A DNA stretch of 45,984 nucleotides from an uncultured Lachnospiraceae bacterium. GTDB taxonomy: Bacteria; Bacillota; Clostridia; Lachnospirales; Lachnospiraceae. The position numbers were made by a program, and so were the translations under genes. Where the stretch lies: assembly GCA_947164605.1 (NCBI GenBank), contig CAMUXE010000017.1, positions 1-45,984 on the forward strand, read 5' to 3'. A model generated the notes under the pieces. The model was not told the DNA's origin, did no database searches, and saw nothing but the letters and a program-made list of their open reading frames with translations. This document shows, in pieces, positions 19,001-27,890 of the stretch (positions within the stretch are counted from its first letter, which is position 1; each line of letters begins with the position of its first letter).

Positions 19001-20319
19001 TGTTCAAGACACTGGTTGATGCGTTTAAAAACAAAGATGTGAGAAAGAGACTTCTCTACACTCTTCTTATTCTTTGTATCGTCAGAGTTGGAAGTCTTCT
19101 TCCAATTCCTGGCGTTGACATTGAATATTTTAGTACATTACTTAGTGGAATCAACAAGGGCGATCTCAGTTATTTGAGTGCCTTCACAGGTGGTTCTTTC
19201 GAAAAGATGTCACTTTTCGCATTGAGTATTACTCCTTACATCACTTCATCAATCATCATTCAGCTCCTTACAATAGCTATTCCTAAGCTTGAGGAGATGC
19301 AAAAAGAGGGTGAAGATGGTAGAAAGAAAATCGCGTCTATTACCAGATACGTCACAGTTGGACTTGCTCTCATGGAGAGTGTTGCTATGGCTATTGGTTT
19401 CGGCCGTCAGGGCTTAATTAAAGACAGTGCCGACATGAGTACAGTACACTATGTTGTATCTGTAATCGTAGTCGTTGCAGCTCTTACTGGTGGTTCAGCA
19501 GTATTGATGTGGTTGGGTGAAAGAATTACAGAGAATGGTATCGGTAATGGTATTTCAATTGTACTTTTAATCAATATCATATCTGGAATGCCTAGTGATT
19601 TCGTGACATTATTCGAGACATTTGTCAAGGGTAAGACTGTTGCAAGAGGAATCACAGTGGCAGCGATTATTATAGCAATACTTGTAGTTACGGTTTTACT
19701 TGTAGTCATCTTAAATGGTGGTATAAGAAAGATCCCAGTACAGTATTCAGCTAAAGTTGCAGGAAGAAGAACAATTGGTGGCCAGTCTACAAATATTCCT
19801 TTAAAGGTTAATACAGCTGGTGTTATGCCAATCATCTTCGCATCATCATTGATGCAGTTCCCTGTAATTGTAGTACAGCTTATTATTAAGAAGCAGTACG
19901 AGTGGACAAAGTATCTTAGCCAGTCTTACTGGTGTAAGACATCTACTCCACAGTATTCACTTGGACTTTTACTTTACCTTGTTCTTCTTATTGTATTTGC
20001 TTACTTCTATACATCGATTACATTTAATCCTGTACAGGTAGCAGACAACTTAAAGAAAGCAGGCGGAGTTATCCCAGGTATCACTCCTGGTAAGTCAACA
20101 AGCGAGTATTTAAATAAAATACTTAACTATATTGTATTCATCGGTGTTGTTGGTCTTGCAATCATTGCACTTATTCCAATTGTTTGCACAGGCTTCTTCA
20201 ACGCTAGCGTTTCATTCGGTGGAACATCTATTATCATTATCGTAGGCGTTGTACTTGAGACACTTGATCAGATCGATTCAATGATGGTTAATAGAAGCTA
20301 TAGGGGATTCCTTAGCTAA
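19000..20319 (+). CDS. secY: preprotein translocase subunit SecY
   Basis: The channel-forming subunit of the Sec translocon in the cytoplasmic membrane. The 439 residues show about ten membrane helices, with PIPGVD near the N-terminus, the ITPYITSSIIIQLL segment and the conserved GVIPGITPGKST region. It is coupled to rplO by a one-base overlap. A hairpin separates it from adk. Confidence 0.97.
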   Translation: MFKTLVDAFKNKDVRKRLLYTLLILCIVRVGSLLPIPGVDIEYFSTLLSGINKGDLSYLSAFTGGSFEKMSLFALSITPYITSSIIIQLLTIAIPKLEEMQKEGEDGRKKIASITRYVTVGLALMESVAMAIGFGRQGLIKDSADMSTVHYVVSVIVVVAALTGGSAVLMWLGERITENGIGNGISIVLLINIISGMPSDFVTLFETFVKGKTVARGITVAAIIIAILVVTVLLVVILNGGIRKIPVQYSAKVAGRRTIGGQSTNIPLKVNTAGVMPIIFASSLMQFPVIVVQLIIKKQYEWTKYLSQSYWCKTSTPQYSLGLLLYLVLLIVFAYFYTSITFNPVQVADNLKKAGGVIPGITPGKSTSEYLNKILNYIVFIGVVGLAIIALIPIVCTGFFNASVSFGGTSIIIIVGVVLETLDQIDSMMVNRSYRGFLS

Positions 20320-20329
20320 AGAAATATAT

Positions 20330-20357
20330 GACTTGCCTCACTTATGTGGGGCAGGTC
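20330..20357 (+). promoter_or_regulatory. hairpin between secY and adk
   Basis: GACTTGCCTCAC (20330-20341) pairs over 12 positions, with G-U pairs, to GTGGGGCAGGTC (20346-20357). It is followed by AATTG, not by a U-tract, so partial termination or RNA processing is more likely than full termination. Confidence 0.5.
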
Positions 20358-20418
20358 AATTGTGCGTTTTAAAGTAGATTTAAATGTTATTGCTAAAATG
20401 GGCAGAAAAGGAGCACAT

Positions 20419-21063
20419 ATGAAGATAATTATGCTTGGAGCACCTGGTGCTGGTAAGGGCACACAGGCAAAGAAGATCGCTGCAAAGTATGATATTCCAC
20501 ATATCTCAACAGGAGATATTTTCAGAGCCAATATTAAGAACAATACAGAGCTTGGCCAGAAGGCTAAAACATATATGGATAAGGGCGAACTCGTTCCTGA
20601 TTCACTTGTAGTTGATCTTATTATGGATAGATTTAAGGAAGCTGATTGCGCTAATGGTTATGTACTTGACGGTTTCCCAAGAACAATTCCACAGGCTGAG
20701 GCACTTGATGAGGCACTTAAGGCTAGTGGAGCTAAGGTTGATTTCGCTATTGATGTTGAAGTTCCAGATGAGAACATCATCAACAGAATGGGCGGAAGAA
20801 GAGCTTGCGTAGGATGCGGAGCTACATATCATGTAGAGTTCAATCCACCAAAGCAGGCAGATGTCTGTGATACATGTGGACAGAAGCTTATCTTAAGAGA
20901 TGACGATAAGCCAGAAACAGTAAAGAACAGACTTAATGTTTATCATGAACAGACACAGCCATTGATTGATTACTATCAGAATGCTGGAGTACTTAAGCAG
21001 GTTGATGGTACAAAAGACATGAATGATGTCTTTACTGATATTGTTGATATTCTTTCAAAGTAA
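20419..21063 (+). CDS. adk: adenylate kinase
   Basis: Converts AMP and ATP to two ADP. The P-loop GAPGAGKGTQ is at residues 7-16, the AMP-binding ISTGDIFRA follows, and the LID domain carries a zinc site (CVGC...CDTC, about 130-152). The start at 20419 gives the usual 214 residues and has AAAGGAG 6 bases upstream; an upstream in-frame ATG at 20344 lies in a hairpin region. In most relatives map follows; here a KOW protein does. Confidence 0.97.
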   Translation: MKIIMLGAPGAGKGTQAKKIAAKYDIPHISTGDIFRANIKNNTELGQKAKTYMDKGELVPDSLVVDLIMDRFKEADCANGYVLDGFPRTIPQAEALDEALKASGAKVDFAIDVEVPDENIINRMGGRRACVGCGATYHVEFNPPKQADVCDTCGQKLILRDDDKPETVKNRLNVYHEQTQPLIDYYQNAGVLKQVDGTKDMNDVFTDIVDILSK

Positions 21064-21081
21064 TTTCCGAAAGGTTATCCT

Positions 21082-21378
21082 ATGATGAAAGAATTTATCG
21101 GACACTACTGTTACTCAAGAGCTGGACATGATTCTGGAAAGCTTTATGTTGTCCTTTACGAGAATGAGAACGAAGTATTTCTTTCTGATGGACATTTGAG
21201 AAAAACAGATAAGCCGAAGAAAAAGAAAAAGAAACATATTCAGATAATCAACCGAAAGGCTGATATTATAGAAGCAAGGTTAAGGGAAGATAAGCCTATA
21301 ACTGATGCGGATGTTGTTAATGCGATTAATGTGTACAGTGCAGATATGGAGGTGAGCACATGTCAAAATCAGATGTAA
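21082..21378 (+). CDS. KOW-domain RNA-binding protein
   Basis: A 98-residue basic protein of the L14e/L6e-like KOW type found beside infA in many Clostridia. The N-terminal strand-rich part ([19 protein letters not shown]) is the KOW motif, followed by a lysine run KPKKKKKKH around residues 45-53. Its end overlaps infA by 19 bases. Start 21082 or 21085 (ATGATG) cannot be decided. Its exact role is unknown; ribosome or rRNA binding is inferred. Confidence 0.85.
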   Translation: MMKEFIGHYCYSRAGHDSGKLYVVLYENENEVFLSDGHLRKTDKPKKKKKKHIQIINRKADIIEARLREDKPITDADVVNAINVYSADMEVSTCQNQM

Positions 21379-21578
21379 TTGAGTTAGAAGGTAAAGTAAT
21401 TGAAAAACTACCAAATGCCATGTTTCAGGTTGAACTTGAGAATGGTCACCAGGTGCTTGCTCATATCAGCGGTAAGCTTCGTATGAACTATATCAGAATT
21501 CTCCCTGGAGATAAGGTAACTATTGAGTTATCACCATATGATCTCAGCAAGGGAAGAATTATTTGGAGAGATAAGTAA
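21360..21578 (+). CDS. infA: translation initiation factor IF-1
   Basis: A 72-residue OB-fold protein that occupies the A site during initiation. The sequence begins [20 protein letters not shown] and contains the conserved [28 protein letters not shown], inside the upstream KOW gene, is its ribosome site. Confidence 0.98.
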   Translation: MSKSDVIELEGKVIEKLPNAMFQVELENGHQVLAHISGKLRMNYIRILPGDKVTIELSPYDLSKGRIIWRDK

Positions 21579-21596
21579 AAAAAATTTCCAAATGAC

Positions 21597-21633
21597 TTGC
21601 AATATAAAAATAGTGTGTGATATAATATCACAC
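21597..21633 (+). promoter_or_regulatory. promoter with palindromic -10 before rpmJ
   Basis: TTGCAA (21597-21602), an 18-base spacer and TGATATAAT, an extended -10 (TATAAT at 21621-21626). The -10 is embedded in a perfect 9+1+9 inverted repeat, GTGTGATAT-A-ATATCACAC (21615-21633). This would drive rpmJ-rpsM-rpsK-rpsD-rpoA-rplQ separately from the spc genes. The palindrome is a candidate operator. Confidence 0.7.
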
Positions 21634-21658
21634 GAATTGTCTGAAAGGAGGCTTTGCA

Positions 21659-21772
21659 ATGAAGGTTAGATCATCAGTTAAACCAATTTGTGAGAAGTGC
21701 AAAGTTATTAAAAGAAAGGGTATTGTAAGAATTATCTGCGATAACCCAAAGCACAAGCAGAGACAGGGTTGA
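21659..21772 (+). CDS. rpmJ: 50S ribosomal protein L36
   Basis: A 37-residue zinc ribbon protein: [18 protein letters not shown], then RKGIVRIIC and the end NPKHKQRQG. Zinc ligands are Cys11, Cys14, Cys27 and His32. GAAAGGAGG precedes the ATG. It stands between infA and rpsM, the canonical place. Confidence 0.97.
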   Translation: MKVRSSVKPICEKCKVIKRKGIVRIICDNPKHKQRQG

Positions 21773-21774
21773 TT

Positions 21775-21900
21775 ATTACCTGTCGGTAAAAGTGCGGCTG
21801 CAGCGTGAACTGCTCGTCACTGGGGAATGTTCATGCTTACATTATAGACATCCTACTGGCTACGCACACATTTCAGGCACCCAATGGGGGTGAGCTGCGA
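21775..21900 (+). promoter_or_regulatory. structured leader before rpsM
   Basis: GTGCG (21792-21796) pairs with CGCAC (21863-21867), enclosing GCGTGAAC (21803-21810) paired with GTTCATGC (21829-21836). A further hairpin CACCC/GGGTG lies at 21878-21892. The 182-base gap between rpmJ and rpsM is unusually long for this operon. It could be an S4- or S13-responsive alpha-operon leader; this is inferred from position. Confidence 0.5.
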
Positions 21901-21954
21901 AAGAAGTAAGATGAGATTGAATATTTAAAAGACATTAACGGAGGTTAAGAACAC

Positions 21955-22329
21955 ATGGCTCGTATTTCAGGTGTAGATTTACCAAGAGAAAAGCGAATCG
22001 AGATCGGCCTTACATATGTATATGGTATAGGCAGAGTTAGAGCATCTAAGATCCTTGCAGAAGCTGATGTTAATCCGGACACAAGAGTTAAGGACTTAAC
22101 AGATGAAGAAGTAGCAAAGATCGCTAGAGTAATTGATGCAGATACAGAGGATCTTGTTGAAGGTGATTTGAGAAGACAGATCGCTATGGACATCAAGAGA
22201 CTTAAGGAAATCGGATGTTACAGAGGCGTACGTCACAGAAAGGGACTTCCATGCAGAGGACAGAAGACAAAGACTAATGCAAGAACATGTAAGGGACCTA
22301 AGAAGACAGTAGCTAACAAGAAGAAGTAA
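21955..22329 (+). CDS. rpsM: 30S ribosomal protein S13
   Basis: S13 lies in the 30S head and bridges to the 50S subunit. The 124 residues contain [26 protein letters not shown]-type start and the C-terminal RGLPCRGQ-like stretch ([22 protein letters not shown]). CGGAGG lies upstream of the ATG. Confidence 0.98.
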   Translation: MARISGVDLPREKRIEIGLTYVYGIGRVRASKILAEADVNPDTRVKDLTDEEVAKIARVIDADTEDLVEGDLRRQIAMDIKRLKEIGCYRGVRHRKGLPCRGQKTKTNARTCKGPKKTVANKKK

Positions 22330-22382
22330 TTTTTCTAGATGGTTTTGATTTAGATCTAGTTTAGATTTAATAGAACTGTAAG

Positions 22383-22436
22383 GTGAAAATCAGCTTGGTT
22401 TTCACATTTTCTATAAGATTTGTGCTATATAGCACA
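22383..22436 (+). promoter_or_regulatory. two hairpins before rpsK
   Basis: GTGAAAA (22383-22389) pairs with TTTTCAC (22399-22405), and TGTGCTATATAGCACA (22421-22436) is a perfect 16-base palindrome ending 5 bases before AAGGAGG of rpsK. They lie in a 130-base gap. Confidence 0.5.
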
Positions 22437-22459
22437 TTGAAGGAGGTTAATTCACTAAT

Positions 22460-22858
22460 ATGGCTCAGCAGAAAGTTACAAAAAAAGCTGCAAAGAAGCG
22501 TGTCAGAAGAAGTGTTGAAAGAGGACAGGCACATATTCAGGCATCTTTTAATAATACAATCGTTACATTGACAGACGCTGAAGGTAATGCCTTATCTTGG
22601 GCAAGTGCCGGCGGACTTGGATTCAGAGGATCTAAGAAGTCAACTCCTTATGCTGCACAGATGGCAGCAGAGACAGCTACTAAGGCTGCATTATTACACG
22701 GCCTTAAGTCAGTAGACGTTATGGTTAAGGGACCAGGTTCAGGCAGAGAGGCTGCTATTCGTGCTCTCTCAGCATGTGGTCTTCAGGTTACCAGCATTAA
22801 GGACGTAACACCAGTTCCACACAACGGATGTCGTCCACCAAAGCGTAGAAGAGTCTGA
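22460..22858 (+). CDS. rpsK: 30S ribosomal protein S11
   Basis: S11 forms the platform near the E site. The 132 residues include [27 protein letters not shown] and the C-terminal [18 protein letters not shown] precedes the start. Confidence 0.98.
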   Translation: MAQQKVTKKAAKKRVRRSVERGQAHIQASFNNTIVTLTDAEGNALSWASAGGLGFRGSKKSTPYAAQMAAETATKAALLHGLKSVDVMVKGPGSGREAAIRALSACGLQVTSIKDVTPVPHNGCRPPKRRRV

Positions 22859-22876
22859 TTATAGGGAGGTAATAAA

Positions 22877-23470
22877 ATGGCAGTTAATAGAACAGCTGTA
22901 CTTAAGAGATGCAGATCACTTGATCTTGATCCTGTATATTTAGGAATAGATAAGAGTTCAAGAAGAAAGGCTAAGAATGCTGGCAGAAAGATTAGCGAGT
23001 ACGGTCTTCAGCTTCGTGAAAAGCAGAAGGCAAAGTTCATCTATGGCGTACTTGAGAAGCCTTTCAGAAATTATTATAAAAAGGCTGAGAAGCAGAAGGG
23101 CATGACTGGTGAAAACCTCATGATTATGCTTGAGCAGCGTCTTGACAACGTAATCTTCAGACTTGGTTTTGCTAGAACAAGAAGCGAAGCAAGACAGATC
23201 GTTGATCACAAGCATGTACTTGTTAATGGCAAGTGCGTAAACATCCCATCATACCTTATCAGTGCTGGTGATGTTATCGAAATCAAAGAGAACAAGAAGT
23301 CTTCAGGCAGATATAAGGAAATTGTCGAGACAACAAAGGGTAGACTTGTTCCAGAATGGCTTGAGTCTGATGCAGAGGCCCTTAAGGGTTCTGTTAAGGC
23401 ACTTCCTACAAGAGATATCATTGATGTTCCTGTAAACGAGATGCTTATCGTCGAGTTGTACTCTAAGTAA
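22877..23470 (+). CDS. rpsD: 30S ribosomal protein S4
   Basis: S4 starts 30S assembly and in many bacteria regulates translation of its own operon. The 197 residues include the S4 RNA-binding domain [24 protein letters not shown]. The N-terminus lacks zinc-binding cysteine pairs. It is 18 bases after rpsK. Confidence 0.97.
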   Translation: MAVNRTAVLKRCRSLDLDPVYLGIDKSSRRKAKNAGRKISEYGLQLREKQKAKFIYGVLEKPFRNYYKKAEKQKGMTGENLMIMLEQRLDNVIFRLGFARTRSEARQIVDHKHVLVNGKCVNIPSYLISAGDVIEIKENKKSSGRYKEIVETTKGRLVPEWLESDAEALKGSVKALPTRDIIDVPVNEMLIVELYSK

Positions 23471-23502
23471 TTTAGGTTACAGAATTAAGAATAATGAACT
23501 TT

Positions 23503-23523
23503 GCGGCAGAATTTGTCTGCCGC
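23503..23523 (+). promoter_or_regulatory. hairpin between rpsD and rpoA
   Basis: GCGGCAGA (23503-23510) and TCTGCCGC (23516-23523) form a perfect 8-bp stem with a five-base loop. TGAGTCTTTTC follows, too interrupted for a strong terminator. Partial attenuation of rpoA or RNA processing is possible. Confidence 0.5.
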
Positions 23524-23566
23524 TGAGTCTTTTCAAAGATATACCCAAAAAGGAGGGGCTATATAG

Positions 23567-24544
23567 ATGGTTGATGCAGATTTTAAATTTGAGATTCCAA
23601 AGATTGAGATGGTTGAATCATCTGAAGATGGCAAGTATGCAAAGTTCAGAGTTACTCCACTCGAGAGAGGTTATGGCCTCACTCTTGGTAACTCGCTCAG
23701 AAGAATCATGCTTTCATCACTTATCGGTACTGCAGTAAGCAGCGTTAAGATTGACGGTGTACTTCACGAGTTCACATCAATTCCTGGTGTAAAGGAAGAT
23801 GTTACAGAAATCATCCTTAACATCAAAAAGTTAGCTATCAAGAATAACGGAAGCTCAACAGAGCCTGTATTAGCGCATATTAATTTTGAGGGTGAAGGTG
23901 TTGTTCACGCTTCAGATATAGTCGCTAATCCTGATATTGAGATTATCAACCCAGATCTTGTTATCGCTACACTTAACGGTGGAGCAAAGTCTAAGCTTGA
24001 TATGGAACTTACTATCACTAACGGTAGAGGTTATGTAAGCTCAGATAAGAACAAGTCAAAGGATATGCCTGTAGGCGTTATTGCTGTAGATTCTATCTAC
24101 ACACCTGTAGAGCGTGTTAATATGAAGGTTGAAAATACTAGAGTTGGTCAGAACACTGATTTTGATAAGCTCACACTTGAAGTATTCACTAACGGAACAA
24201 TCGCTCCAGATAAGGCTTTAAGCCTTGCAGCTAAGGTTCTTAGTGAGCACCTTAAGGTATTTATCAGTCTCTCTGAGGATGCACAGAATATTGAAATTAT
24301 GCACGTCGAAGATAAGGGTGAGTCTAACAAGGTTCTCGAGATGACTATCGATGATCTTGAGCTTTCAGTTAGATCTTACAATTGTCTCAAGAGAGCTGGC
24401 ATCAATACTGTTGCTCAGCTTACTAACAAGACACCTGACGAGATGATGAAGGTTCGTAACCTTGGTAAGAAGTCTTTAGATGAAGTACTTCTTAAGCTTA
24501 AGGAGCTCGGACTTAGTCTTAACACAGGTAGCATAGAGGAATAA
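23567..24544 (+). CDS. rpoA: DNA-directed RNA polymerase subunit alpha
   Basis: The alpha subunit dimer nucleates RNA polymerase, and its C-terminal domain contacts UP elements and activators. The 325 residues show the N-terminal dimerisation domain with [19 protein letters not shown] and the C-terminal domain with [22 protein letters not shown] and [19 protein letters not shown] lies upstream of the ATG. Confidence 0.98.
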   Translation: MVDADFKFEIPKIEMVESSEDGKYAKFRVTPLERGYGLTLGNSLRRIMLSSLIGTAVSSVKIDGVLHEFTSIPGVKEDVTEIILNIKKLAIKNNGSSTEPVLAHINFEGEGVVHASDIVANPDIEIINPDLVIATLNGGAKSKLDMELTITNGRGYVSSDKNKSKDMPVGVIAVDSIYTPVERVNMKVENTRVGQNTDFDKLTLEVFTNGTIAPDKALSLAAKVLSEHLKVFISLSEDAQNIEIMHVEDKGESNKVLEMTIDDLELSVRSYNCLKRAGINTVAQLTNKTPDEMMKVRNLGKKSLDEVLLKLKELGLSLNTGSIEE

Positions 24545-24574
24545 TAAAAAGCAGGAAACTGCTAAGAATTTCGG

Positions 24575-24608
24575 CGACTGACAGTAAGACCGGATGCGCA
24601 TTCAGTCG
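24575..24608 (+). promoter_or_regulatory. hairpin before rplQ
   Basis: CGACTGA (24575-24581) pairs with TCAGTCG (24602-24608) across a 20-base loop. A smaller GCAG-GAAA-CTGC hairpin precedes it near 24551. Both lie in the 86-base gap between rpoA and rplQ. Confidence 0.45.
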
Positions 24609-24630
24609 TTATGTATGGAGGACATTTTAA

Positions 24631-25164
24631 ATGGCAATGTATAGAAAACTCGGAAGAACTTCTTCACAGAGAAAGGCTTTACTTAGAAGCCAGGTTACAG
24701 CACTTATCGCTAATGGCAAGATCGTTACAACTGAGGCTAGAGCTAAGGAAGTAAGAAAGCAGGCTGAAAAGCTTATCACTCTTGCAATTAAGGAAAAGGA
24801 TAACTTCGAAACAGTTACAGTATCTGCTAAGGTTCCTAAGAAGGAAAATGGCAAGAGGGTAAAGGAAGTTGTTGATGGCAAGAAGGTTACTGTATACGAG
24901 ACAGTAGAGAAGGAAATCAAGAAGGATAGCCCTTCAAGACTCCACGCTAGAAAGCAGATGGATAAGGTTCTTTACAAGTATACTGATGTACCTGCTGAGA
25001 GAGCTCAGAAGAAGAACAATACAAAGACAGTTGATCTTACAAACAAGCTTTTTGATGAAATCGCACCTAAGTACGCTGATCGTCAGGGTGGTTACACAAG
25101 AATCGTAAAGATCGGTCTTAGAAAAGGTGATGCAGCTATGGAGGTTGTACTCGAGTTAGTTTAA
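24631..25164 (+). CDS. rplQ: 50S ribosomal protein L17 with an insertion
   Basis: L17 sits near the tunnel exit. The N-terminal core ([22 protein letters not shown]) and the C-terminal [24 protein letters not shown] are typical. At 177 residues it is about 45-55 longer than common L17; the extra part is a lysine/valine-rich segment at about residues 59-102. It is the last gene of the superoperon and is followed by a hairpin terminator. Confidence 0.96.
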   Translation: MAMYRKLGRTSSQRKALLRSQVTALIANGKIVTTEARAKEVRKQAEKLITLAIKEKDNFETVTVSAKVPKKENGKRVKEVVDGKKVTVYETVEKEIKKDSPSRLHARKQMDKVLYKYTDVPAERAQKKNNTKTVDLTNKLFDEIAPKYADRQGGYTRIVKIGLRKGDAAMEVVLELV

Positions 25165-25194
25165 TCCTTTTCAATTAATGATTAGTTAATTAGT

Positions 25195-25231
25195 AATGGC
25201 GTGGATATTTCTTATATCCACGCCATTGTTT
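25195..25231 (+). terminator. terminator after rplQ
   Basis: AATGGCGTGGATAT and ATATCCACGCCATT form a perfect 14-bp stem with a TTCTT loop. Only GTTTAAAT follows, so termination may be incomplete and ecfA1 could be reached by readthrough. Confidence 0.65.
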
Positions 25232-25255
25232 AAATGTAAAAATAAGAGGTAAAAT

Positions 25256-26113
25256 TTGGGTATTGTTAAGACTAAAAATCTGACATTTGAATATATCAGA
25301 AGAGATGATGAAGGCAATGTTGAGGGCGTAACCAAAGCGGTTGATGATGTCAGCATTGATCTTAAAGAAGGCGATTTTGTGGCTATTCTTGGGCATAACG
25401 GATCTGGAAAGTCAACTCTAGCTAAACACATCAATGCACTTTTGCTACCTACAGAAGGTAGTGTGATTGTTGATGGTATTGACACTCTTGACACTGATCA
25501 GATGCTGAAAGTTAGGCAGACTGCAGGAATGGTCTTTCAAAATCCAGATAACCAAATCATTGGAACAGTTGTAGAGGAAGAGGTAGCATTTGGACCTGAG
25601 AATATGGGTGTTCCAACAAAGGAGATTTGGAAAAGAGTTGAGGATAGCCTAAAGGCAGTAGGCATGTTTGCTTACAGAACAGCTTCGCCTAATAAACTGT
25701 CAGGTGGACAGAAGCAAAGAATTGCTATCGCTGGCATTGTGGCTATGAAACCTAAGTGCATAATTCTTGATGAGCCTACAGCTATGCTTGATCCTAAGGG
25801 TAGAGCTGAAGTGCTTAGGGTTTTGCATGAACTCAATGAAAAAGAGGGTGTAACCATTATTCTTATCACACACTATATGGAAGAGGTAATTGAGGCTGAT
25901 TCAGTATTTGTATGTGACAAGGGACGCATTGTTATGCAGGGTAGCCCTAAAGAGATTTTCTCTCATGTTGAAGAACTCAAGGAATTGAGACTTGATGTCC
26001 CTCAGGTAACTGAGTTGGCGTATGAATTAAAGAAAGCAGGAATTCCTATCAAAGATGGAATCTTGACTAATGAAGAGCTAGTGAGGGAACTTAAAAATGT
26101 CTATTATCGTTGA
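25256..26113 (+). CDS. ecfA1: ECF transporter ATPase EcfA1 (TTG start)
   Basis: One of two ATPases of the energy-coupling factor module that powers vitamin-uptake S components. Walker [10 protein letters not shown], signature LSGGQKQR and Walker [13 protein letters not shown] are complete. The 285 residues start with TTG at 25256, with AAGAGGT upstream. Its end overlaps ecfA2 by 17 bases. The gene order rplQ-ecfA1-ecfA2-ecfT-truA is common in Firmicutes. Confidence 0.93.
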   Translation: MGIVKTKNLTFEYIRRDDEGNVEGVTKAVDDVSIDLKEGDFVAILGHNGSGKSTLAKHINALLLPTEGSVIVDGIDTLDTDQMLKVRQTAGMVFQNPDNQIIGTVVEEEVAFGPENMGVPTKEIWKRVEDSLKAVGMFAYRTASPNKLSGGQKQRIAIAGIVAMKPKCIILDEPTAMLDPKGRAEVLRVLHELNEKEGVTIILITHYMEEVIEADSVFVCDKGRIVMQGSPKEIFSHVEELKELRLDVPQVTELAYELKKAGIPIKDGILTNEELVRELKNVYYR

Positions 26114-26942
26114 TAAGATTAGTTATATATATGAAGAAGGAAGCAGTATGGAGAGGCTTGCCCTTGATAACATCTCATGTGTTATTGAACAGGGCGAATT
26201 TATAGGTGTAATCGGCCATACAGGTTCTGGTAAGTCTACATTTATACAGCATCTTAATGGCCTTCTAAAAGCCAACAAGGGCCATATATATTATAACGAG
26301 CAGGATATATATGCTCCTGATTTTAAGATGCAGGAATTGAGAAAACATGTTGGACTTGTATTTCAGTATCCTGAGCACCAGCTCTTTGAATCTACTATTT
26401 TCAAGGATGTTTGCTTTGGACCAAAGAATTTGGGCTTTTCAGATAAGGATACTCAGATTGCAGCATTTAACGCGCTAAGACAGGTTGGCTTGGACGAATC
26501 ACTTTATTATCAGTCTCCTTTTGACCTTTCAGGAGGACAGAAGAGAAGGGTTGCTATTGCAGGAGTGCTTGCGATGAAGCCGGATGTTATTATTCTCGAT
26601 GAGCCTACGGCTGGACTTGATCCAAAGGGTAGGGATGAGATTCTTGATTGTGTCAAGAAGCTGCACGATGAGATGAAAATCACTGTTATTCTTGTTTCAC
26701 ACAGTATGGAAGATGTTGCCAAGTATGTTGACAGAATCATGGTCATCAATGATGGCAAGCTTGTCTTCAACAATGAGCCAAAGGCTGTTTTTGCAAGGCA
26801 TGAGGAACTTGAAAAGATTGGCCTGGCAGCACCAAGTGTAACTTATATAATGGAAGACCTGTATAAGGCAGGTTTTGACGTAGACAGAAGCGCAATCACC
26901 ATAGAGGAAGCTAAGAATTCAATCCTTAATTTGCTAAAGTAG
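26097..26942 (+). CDS. ecfA2: ECF transporter ATPase EcfA2
   Basis: The partner ATPase, 281 residues, with Walker [10 protein letters not shown], signature DLSGGQKRR and Walker [13 protein letters not shown]. It overlaps ecfA1, so the pair is probably translated in a coupled fashion, as expected for the EcfA1-EcfA2 heterodimer. Confidence 0.93.
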   Translation: MSIIVDKISYIYEEGSSMERLALDNISCVIEQGEFIGVIGHTGSGKSTFIQHLNGLLKANKGHIYYNEQDIYAPDFKMQELRKHVGLVFQYPEHQLFESTIFKDVCFGPKNLGFSDKDTQIAAFNALRQVGLDESLYYQSPFDLSGGQKRRVAIAGVLAMKPDVIILDEPTAGLDPKGRDEILDCVKKLHDEMKITVILVSHSMEDVAKYVDRIMVINDGKLVFNNEPKAVFARHEELEKIGLAAPSVTYIMEDLYKAGFDVDRSAITIEEAKNSILNLLK

Positions 26943-27021
26943 TTTAAAAGCTAATTAGGGGGCAAATTAGGTCTTAAGATGGATTTGAATGCTTTAGGGA
27001 TTGACGCTATAGAGGTTTGAT

Positions 27022-27837
27022 ATGTTAAGAGATATTACCTTAGGCCAGTATTACAGGGCAAATTCCCTTATACACAGGCTTGATCCAAGGGTTAAATTGC
27101 TTGGAACTTTAATTTTTATTATTTCTCTCTTTTTAGGACAGTCTATATGGCTTTATGCGCTGATTACAGTGGCTTTAATCGCTGTTATCAAGCTTTCAAA
27201 GGTGCCGCTTAAGTATATTACAAAGGGCATGAAGAGCATTGTGATTCTTGTAATAATCAGCGCGGCTTTCAATCTTTTCCTGACTGACGGCGAGGTCATT
27301 TTCAGATTCTGGAAGTTGACTATCACAAGAGAGGGTATCTATCAATGTGTCTTTATGATAATCAGGTTGATTTACCTTATTTGTGGCACTTCTATTATGA
27401 CTTTGACAACAACTCCGACCAATTTGACAGATGGAATTGAGAAGGGACTTGATTTTTTGAATAAGATTAAGGTTCCTGTACATGAGGTCGCAATGATGAT
27501 GAGTATTGCACTTAGATTTATTCCAATTCTGATGGAAGAGACTGATAAGATCATGAAGGCTCAGATGGCAAGAGGTGCCGATTTTGAGAGCGGAAACCTT
27601 GTCAAGAGGGCAAAAGCCTTGATTCCTATCCTTGTTCCGCTCTTTGTGTCTGCATTCCGCAGGGCAAATGATTTGGCTATGGCTATGGAAGCGAGATGTT
27701 ATCACGGATCAGAAGGCCGTACAAAGATGAAGCCTTTGAAATATAAGAGCAGAGATCATAAAGCCTATATTGCACTCGGAGTTTATTCTGTCTTGGTTAT
27801 TGCTATTTCAATTTTTATGAAGGGCAGGTTTATATAA
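27022..27837 (+). CDS. ecfT: ECF transporter transmembrane subunit EcfT
   Basis: The membrane scaffold that joins the two ATPases to exchangeable S components. The 271 residues contain several membrane helices (about 30-60, 65-85, 110-135, 245-265) and the coupling-helix motif ARGADF near residue 187, typical of EcfT. No separate S component is encoded in this cluster, which fits a group II module serving S components elsewhere. Confidence 0.92.
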   Translation: MLRDITLGQYYRANSLIHRLDPRVKLLGTLIFIISLFLGQSIWLYALITVALIAVIKLSKVPLKYITKGMKSIVILVIISAAFNLFLTDGEVIFRFWKLTITREGIYQCVFMIIRLIYLICGTSIMTLTTTPTNLTDGIEKGLDFLNKIKVPVHEVAMMMSIALRFIPILMEETDKIMKAQMARGADFESGNLVKRAKALIPILVPLFVSAFRRANDLAMAMEARCYHGSEGRTKMKPLKYKSRDHKAYIALGVYSVLVIAISIFMKGRFI

Positions 27838-27890
27838 GCTGCAAGATTTTTTATGCTGATATGAAAAATTGATTTATGAAGGGTATGGAT

